Below are positions 57,341-64,000 of a DNA stretch of 64,000 bases, in pieces (position 1 is the first letter of the stretch; each line of letters begins with the position of its first letter). This DNA is from Tribonema minus. Its lineage: Eukaryota; Sar; Xanthophyceae; Tribonematales; Tribonemataceae. Below the pieces are notes generated by a model. That model worked only from the letters and a program-made list of their open reading frames with translations, made no database searches and was not told the origin of the DNA. The position numbers were made by a program, and so were the translations under genes. The stretch spans positions 682,001 through 746,000 of the forward strand of contig JAFCMP010000390.1 in the NCBI GenBank assembly GCA_017506865.1. Reading direction: 5' to 3'.

Positions 57341-60300
57341 CTAGAACGCTGAGGCAAACTTGTCATCGTCCACAAAGCGCTTGGTGGCCTCGTTGAGCTG
57401 CCGCACTACCTGTGCGCAGTCCGCACGTATGGGCTCAAAGTCGATTTCGCGTCCCTTGGTCTCGACAAACTGCCATGTGAAAGCAGAGCACAAACGATGG
57501 AGCAGACTTTAGCGGAGCCATCGTCTCGCAGCGATACCTTTAGACTTAATACAGTGATGTTATGTGCTGATGGGCTCTGGAACCTGTCAAGACTGAAGTG
57601 TAACTTCAAGGCGCACGAGTGTTTGGTGCAAAGGCCTGAGCACTGCAGAGTAGTTGGCACTGCGCATCGCAATCGTCCATGGCACTATGTAGCAGCACCC
57701 AGCTCCACTTTGGTTTCTTTGTGCCAGACAGTTTGTATGGTCATTGATGGTATACATCCATGAAACATGCGTGAAACATCGCTGGCCTGCCAGCTACCCA
57801 CTTGCATCAACAATGCCCCCAGCATGCCGCAATGATACTGCGGTTTTCAGCAGTTGCATATTTACACCAGTGAAAAGACGTTGCCACACATTCAGACTGC
57901 TCGACTTTGGACCTGCATCAGAACCTTTGCATAAACGACACCAGGAGCGAAATGACAACATCAGACGCAGCCGTGTGAGGGTATCTTCTCCAGTGGTGCG
58001 CAGACGTCCAAGCAGCCAGTGGCGCGTACAGAGAGCTGCTCACCTCTCTCAGGCTGAATATGTTGGTCTCATAAGCTCGCAGCTTCTGCTCCAGGTTCTC
58101 TAATTCCCTGCCGACCTGTTGTATAGCGTGCAGTACAGCAAGCATCGGCGATACAATGATGAGAGTTTCCCCAGTGGCGCTGACATGACGTCAGTGGATA
58201 TGCGACAGGGCGGCGGGCAGGACACATGCATGCCTAGTGACATGTGGCGTTTGCGTCAGAGCTTTAGCATCCTGGACAATTCCATGGCTCAACGTCAAGT
58301 CATACGTAGCCTAGACGGCATGTAGGCAACAAGTGACCCCGCGCCATGTGGTCCCACGGCTTGTACATGCGCGAATGCAGCTGAAGCACGTACTGCAGAG
58401 AGCTTCACCGTGCGATGGCCCCAATCTCATCTCATTCAGAGCATGGCAGCGAGCTTCAGCAACAAGCACGAAGGCCACGGGACACCGCATCAGCGCCACG
58501 AGACGCCATCAGCGCGTTCAACGCGTCGCATCGCAGCGGCGCACGGCAAACCATGCATCAGATAGATGGCGCAATGCAGCACTGTCGATCAAACATGCAG
58601 CGCGCACCGTACCTCGCTCATTGCGGCCTCGCGCTTGGCCGCTTCGCACGACGCCGCCATGGCGGACAGCTGCGCGCGCATGCCCTCGCGCCGCCGCATG
58701 TACTGCTCCTGTTCGCGGCATCACGGCAAGTGCGGGACAGAAGTGCGCGTCAGGTGGAGCGCAAGTTGAAGTTGAACTGGTGTGCCGACAGTGCTCACCG
58801 CCACGTCTGAGCATGCGCACATCTACTCCCATCGAGCCCTGCCCCGCGACCGGTCTCAAAAATGTAGGACCATCACAGCACCAGCAGAAATGGGTTATGT
58901 CGCAAGCTTCACGGTCGGAGCATGCAACATGCAATAAAATGCACCACACAGTAGGCGCAGTAGACACTACACACGATGCAGGCACACATGGCGGCCTCAT
59001 CAGCGATGTCAAGGGCGTCACAGCAGTGCAACTCGCCTTGAGGTCCGTGAGGTAGCGCATGGTCTCGCCGGCGCGCTGCCGCATGCCGTCAATGTCATCC
59101 AGCTCTGCCATCTCCTGGCGCATCGCCGTCATCTGCAGTTCATCGGCCATCGGTGCGAAAATCATTCAGAAAATGCGCATGCGTACCGCGCGCAGCTTAG
59201 GAGACGGGACCGGCCAAGGATCAGGCGCGAGGCATTCCGTGCCAGCCATGGCCTGGCCATTGCACGCATGACATGGATGCAAGGCTTGCGAAAGAAAGTC
59301 TGCTGCAGCTCTCTTGGCGAGCTTGCTGCACTGCCAGCACCAGGCGTGCTGGCCGAAACGTTGCGCTCATGCTGTTCTCAAGCCCCAATGCTCACTCCCG
59401 GGGCACAACATCAAGGCATGCAGCAGCACCAATTGGTGCGGTTTAGACACAGTCAATGCCCGCCTGTTGAGCGCTGCTGCAGCTTGGGCCTCGTACCTTG
59501 TCGCGCAGCGACTTGAGCTCCACGGGGATCTTCTCGTCGAGCGTGTCGATCTTGGCCATCTCGGCCAGGCGCTTCTCTTTCTCGCCCTGGAGCCGCCGCA
59601 TGGTCACCTGTGCGCGCGCGGGGGGGGGGCGGCAGGGGGTGCCCATCGGCTCGTGGCGATCAGTCACGCAAAGGACATCATGATGCGCAGTACAGACTCG
59701 TTTGTGAGTGCATGGTGCAGCACCCGTCAGGCGTGAGTGAAGGCTCGCTCGCTGATGGCCGCTCTCGCCTTTGTTGCGTGAGGGAATCATCTGCTCACAG
59801 ACGTTGAGCGCTGTAGACCTGGTGCCGCGCTCATGGCAGACTGAAGCATGTACCTACGCTCATTGCAGATTTAAGCGCGTTACACGGCGTGTAATGGGCG
59901 CGGCACCAGGACCTCGATATTCGCAGAGTGCATGGTCGGCATACATGCAGAATGAATGGTGCTGACCACGTCAATGGTTGCCATGACTATGTCAAAACAC
60001 ATGATCGGCGCGAAAACTTGCCTCTGAGCTCTTGAGCTGCTTGTCTTTGAAGCTGCTTTCGTCTTGGAGCTCCTTCATCTGCGAAGCCGACAGCAAGCGA
60101 CTGGGTTTAGGCTTGTTGGTGGCATGTTGGCAGGCCTGCATGGGATGGGTGACGTGCTCTTCAAGATGGCATGCCAGCTTGGAAAGTGCCAACAATAAAG
60201 AAGCCGTTGAGAATAGGTGTACAGAGCTGGCCTGCACCTAGATGCAGTCCACATTTCTGACTCACAACCACAGCACAAAATGTCACAAAGCAAACCCAAA

Positions 60301-63300
60301 GAACGTATTCAAGCATGCACCGCCCACATGCAAATGCCACCTAAGATGAAGTTAATGCCAAGATGCCTGCCTGAGCTCTGATCAGGACGACACCAGGGCC
60401 AGCAGCAATTATATGCCCCGTGTTTGCTCGGAACAGTACAGTGAGCATCTGCGCAAGGGACACCTGAGACGCGGCTACCATCAGCCACCAGAATCCCATC
60501 TGCCCATGCGCTGACGCTCCAGCGCCGAGGCCACACGCCGCAAGGCACCCCCCCATGCGGCACCGCAAACGCACGACCGTGAACAACAACAGCGCGCGCA
60601 ATGTGCACGTGCATGCCCGCGAGCGCACCTGCGCCTGCTCGGGTATCGTGTGCTGCGCCTCGAGGCCGGAGCTGATGTGCGCGAGCAGCGCGACGATGGC
60701 CTCCTGCGCGCGCGACTGCTCCTGCAGCACGCCTGCGCGCGTCGCGTCGAAGCGGTCAATGAACTCGCTCATCTCCGCGTCGCGCCGCTGCAGCACCTCC
60801 ACCTGCGGGGGGGCGCAGTGAGGGGGGGGGCAGGGGTGAGCGTTGATGCGGATGTGGTTCAACGAGCGCTGATGTCGTTGACAGCTGCGGACTCGGCGAC
60901 GTAGTTGGGGGATTTTGCTCCATGCCATCCAACTTCAACATGATGAAGTTGCAGTTACAGCGCATGGCGTGTCAATCACAGTACAGTGTCACACAAAGCA
61001 GAATTTGTGGCTGACACGTCGTCTTTGGCACACAGGTGCGGCGCCTTTTGCACGCTGGTGCATATGCCTGATGCAGGTGCCACCTGAAATGGAGGCAGGC
61101 GGCCAGCACTCACGGCGCGCCTTCGGGTTGCCCACGCGCTTCCGTACAATGGTTCAGAGTACGGCCAGGCACGGCCTAGAGGCTCCGTGCATGTGCGCCC
61201 ATACCGCCCCACTCTGCATGCGCCGCGCCGCCGCAGCCTTGCTGCGTTGAGCACTGCACTCAGAATTGAGCACTGTCGCTGCGCCCCGCGCAAGATCCGC
61301 ACGTGCAAGGCATGTAGTGGTAGTCACTCACCCGCCGCTCTTGAGCGTGCGTGAGCGCCTATGCCAGAAACACCGGCGTACGGAGTTGACGGCCCTTCGC
61401 ATCTCGCACACTGCCATTGACCTTGCCCCCCCCTCAGTGTCACATAAAAGCACGCAAGCATACCCCCCGCTGCAGCAAGCCTGCATACCTTGGAGGGGTC
61501 AATCTCGCCTGCGCCGCTCCTGCCGGCCCTGGCGTCGGCCTCCGCCTCCGCCACCGCCGCCCTCATCTTCTCCATCTCAGACGCAGTGTCCGCGGAGCGC
61601 CGGTCGAGGTCCTTGCTGCGGTCCTGGTCGGCTTTGACCTGTGTGTGAGAAGCGCAGAGGGTGTGTCGGGATGGAGGTGTGAGCCTGCGCCGTGGTCATT
61701 TGCATGCTGAGACACGGGGTGATCGTTATGGTGTATCTATGTCAGAGGTGGGGCGTGCAGTGTGCACGCGCCTGATCACCATGTGGGTAATGTGCATGTG
61801 AGGTTGATCAAAGTGAGCAGTGCTCAACCAGGCACAAGATGCACTCCGTGACCAAGTGAAACGAGCACTGGCCGGCCTTACAGATCGACGCTGACAGATG
61901 CAAGTATGCGATGGTAAGGATGCACGTGCCCGCCGAAGTGTGTGGCAGGCTCCTGTCCAGCATATGCACTTGAATGCAGGTGTTGCTTCCTGACGTGATG
62001 CGCAACCATACAAAAAAACTGTCTTAGACTGGCCAATATGTCAATGGACGAGATGTAGCACGTTGTCGCTGTGTTGGTCACCATACATATGGGAGTGTCC
62101 AAACACCACATTGCACATTCATGTGTTGCATCTAGCGCCATATGAGCATAGCGGAAAGTTCAGACTTCAAGTATGACGTGCCTTGGCAAGAAGCTTTTCG
62201 CGTGCTGCCTTGGGCTCCATGGATGCGAGCTCAATGTCAGCTGCCAGGGCGTCGCGCTGCCGCCGTAACCGCCCGACTTCGCGCTCAACATCCTTGTACT
62301 CCTGCCGGTACGAGCCGCCCTTGGGCCCCATGCGTGCCTCATGCTCCCTGCAGTAGATCGTGGGGTATGCACAACACCACGAATTGAGATCGCAGCAAAG
62401 TGCCTTGAAACCGAGTTGCCTGCGCAGTGATCTACAATGTATCCGCAACTGCTACGCCTTGCAGCTGAAGTGAATCATCAGCCGGCGTGTTCGGTTGTGT
62501 CAGCTGCAACGTCTGTCAATGTGCCGCACCACGCTCGCACATCAATCCCTGCAAGGCCAATGCGACTCAATGCGATGCTAGTGTGGCACCATGGTGATGG
62601 CCAGCGCCGCAGTACTGCTAACAACCGCTCGTTCGCATGTATGAAGTGATTCCTACGTTGTGCATATCTGTCCACTTTACTGAGGCTCATATGCGTGACC
62701 GTGGCTATTATGAGAGCATATGCTGCCATACAGACAGCTTCAAGTAGTGCGATCAAGTCAAGCCTACAACAAATTCAAGTGTGAGTCTCTTCCTTACCCT
62801 GCCGCTGCACTCAGAAACCTCAGAGTGTTGCATAACACATGCGACCAAGGACGAGAGCCTGCCATGGACATGACTGACGAGGCAGCAAGGAGAAGCCCGT
62901 TGTCTCCCTCGTTGACATACTACTGTACCGACCTGAGAACGCAGGCATTGCAAGCGTGTTCCCGCAAACCTGTGGCAGCATGCAGTGTTTGACTGAGTCG
63001 CTCAGTCACATGAGCACGGGACTGTGCCCCTGCAGTGATGGTTGAGCGTTGCACCCGACGGTACTCACTTGATGCGCGCGGTCATGGCGTCCGTCTCCGC
63101 CTGCACGGACGCGACCTCCGCCTCCAGCTGCTGGCTGCGCTGCACCAGACCTCGGTACTCCTCCAGCTGCAAGCCACGCCGCGCGCGCATGGCGGCGGTG
63201 AGGGTATGTAGGGTACACAACTGCAGTATTGGCGTACATAGTCACTAGAGGCCAGGCCTCGGTACTCCTCCAGCTGCGAGTGACGTTCGCACGCGCATGG

Positions 63301-64000
63301 TGGCGGTGAGGGTATGCAGCGTATGCAACTACAGTAGTGGCTTGCATGGGGACTACAGGCAAACAACAATGCCAGGCACTGCCAAGTGCGAGGGTATGCC
63401 GACCCACTGAGCAACCACTTGCAGCAGGCAGCCGGGGGTGATGGCGTGCAGAAAGCTGGCAACAGCAGTGCCGATCATGCATTAGACGCGGGGACATACC
63501 TTTTGCGGGTCCATGGCATTCACTCGGCCTTCCATTTCCCGGTGGACCTGCACGTAAGGAGCGGCAACCATGGACACCGTTGCAGCAATGAGGCACCAGT
63601 GCACAGATGACGTGCAGCACCGCACCTGCAACGTAGGCCAGCCAACGGAGTGCCGCGCATACCATACCAATGAGCACTGCCATATATGCTACTTACTGCA
63701 CTATGGCAGGGCAGCCACCTGCACCGTTGAGTATGCACACAGCTCTTCACAATGCGCCAGCTGCAGTCGCGCTGTATTGCAGAAGGTTCCTACTGTGGCT
63801 TGACCCGTCGTGTAAAGCAGCTAAGGCATGAGCCTGCATTCTCTGACGCACACACCTGCTGCGCTCGAGTCACACGACTGCTACTGGTGAGGCTACTACT
63901 GTACTATGGTAGATGCTGCTGAACAGAGTTTGCATGCCAGGTAATGAATGGCATATGCCAGCAGTCACCGCATCGCTGCATCCACCAATGAAGAAGAAGT
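57341..64000 (-). CDS. IFT74: Intraflagellar transport protein 74, C-terminal part
   Basis: Eleven exons in coding order: 63547-63500, 63166-63069, 62347-62182, 61638-61489, 60802-60629, 60078-60022, 59607-59497, 59132-59037, 58708-58613, 58115-58044, 57469-57341. Phases agree, giving 398 residues to the stop; the 5' exons are beyond the right edge. The chain is nearly all heptad coiled coil and matches IFT74 in order: LEEYRGLVQRSQQLEAEV, REKLLAK then VKADQDRSKDLD, VLQRRDAEMSEFIDRFDATR, AIVALLAHISSGLEAQ, KIDTLDEKIPVELKSLRDK, LENLEQKLRAYETNIFSLRE and a short tail FVETKGREIDFEPIRAD. IFT74 pairs with IFT81 in the IFT-B core that carries tubulin along cilia. Introns after exons 63-62 kb (62181), 60.0 kb (60021) and 59.0 kb (59036) start with GC. 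Confidence 0.88.
63149..63340 (-). repeat. 107-bp tandem duplication across an IFT74 splice acceptor
   Basis: The 5' edge of the 63166-63069 exon with its acceptor and adjoining intron (63151 to about 63245) is repeated from 63258. Both units share CTCGGTACTCCTCCAGCTGC, then GCGCGCATGG.GGCGGTGAGGGTATG. The second unit keeps the acceptor-like CTGC/CAGCTGGAGG context on the minus strand. Confidence 0.8.
63548..64000 (-). other. IFT74 intron sequence at the window edge
   Basis: No further exon could be recognised upstream of 63547. The missing N-terminal region of IFT74, a basic tubulin-binding part plus early coiled coil in the family, must lie beyond 64000. Confidence 0.5.

Noticed and set aside
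1..64000. tRNA, rRNA, CRISPR arrays, bacterial operons or intact transposons
   Set aside because: None seen. Repeats lack spacer regularity, no cloverleaf with A/B boxes was recognised, and no reverse transcriptase or transposase motif was found. A dedicated RNA-gene and repeat scan would be decisive.

Overview
The window looks like nuclear DNA of a chlorophyte green alga. The sequence is GC-rich by eye and genes are broken by many short introns that are mostly GT-AG. The introns and spacers are full of CTG/CAG runs, poly-C/poly-G tracts and scattered TTGAAGTT words. The gene content is eukaryotic: histone H2A.Z, VPS15, an arginine methyltransferase, LARP6 and IFT74. A lumenal PsbP-domain protein with a twin-arginine signal points to photosynthesis, and IFT74 points to cilia. 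The species cannot be named from this sequence alone.

Layout. 198-5375 (minus): a C2H2 zinc-finger protein with an N-terminal LisH-like motif and a C-terminal His/Cys metal-site-like motif. 5376-9902: mostly repeats, with a roughly 1-kb segment present twice (5888-6876 and 8795-9789) around a CTG-rich array of about 280-bp units. 9903-10817 (plus): an intronless ankyrin-repeat protein whose start lies just past the second repeat copy. 13014-14363 (plus): histone H2A.Z in three coding exons. 15483-39150 (plus): one very large gene for VPS15 (PI3-kinase regulatory subunit), which I assemble into 33 exons; every phase agrees and the frame closes at 1,797 residues. 39649-40571 (minus): a coiled-coil reading frame with an apparent frameshift. 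41837-43187 and 43458-44081 (minus): two unrecognised genes. 44634-48504 (plus): a divergent protein arginine methyltransferase with one stretch unresolved. 49125-54773 (minus): LARP6 (La motif, RRM, SUZ-C) in eight exons. 54922-56712 (plus): a thylakoid-lumen PsbP-domain protein. 57341 to the right edge (minus): the C-terminal eleven exons of IFT74; its 5' end is outside the window.

These are unrelated single genes, not an operon or one pathway. The most unusual points are: (1) the zinc-finger protein that joins LisH, C2H2 fingers and a putative metal site; (2) five introns whose reading frame requires a GC-AG rather than GT-AG boundary, two in VPS15 and three in IFT74; (3) two local tandem duplications that copied an exon edge together with its splice site; (4) poly-C and poly-G tracts hugging splice sites in VPS15; (5) the recent 1-kb duplication beside the ankyrin gene. 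All gene models rest on reading frame, splice consensus and remembered family features; no database search was possible.
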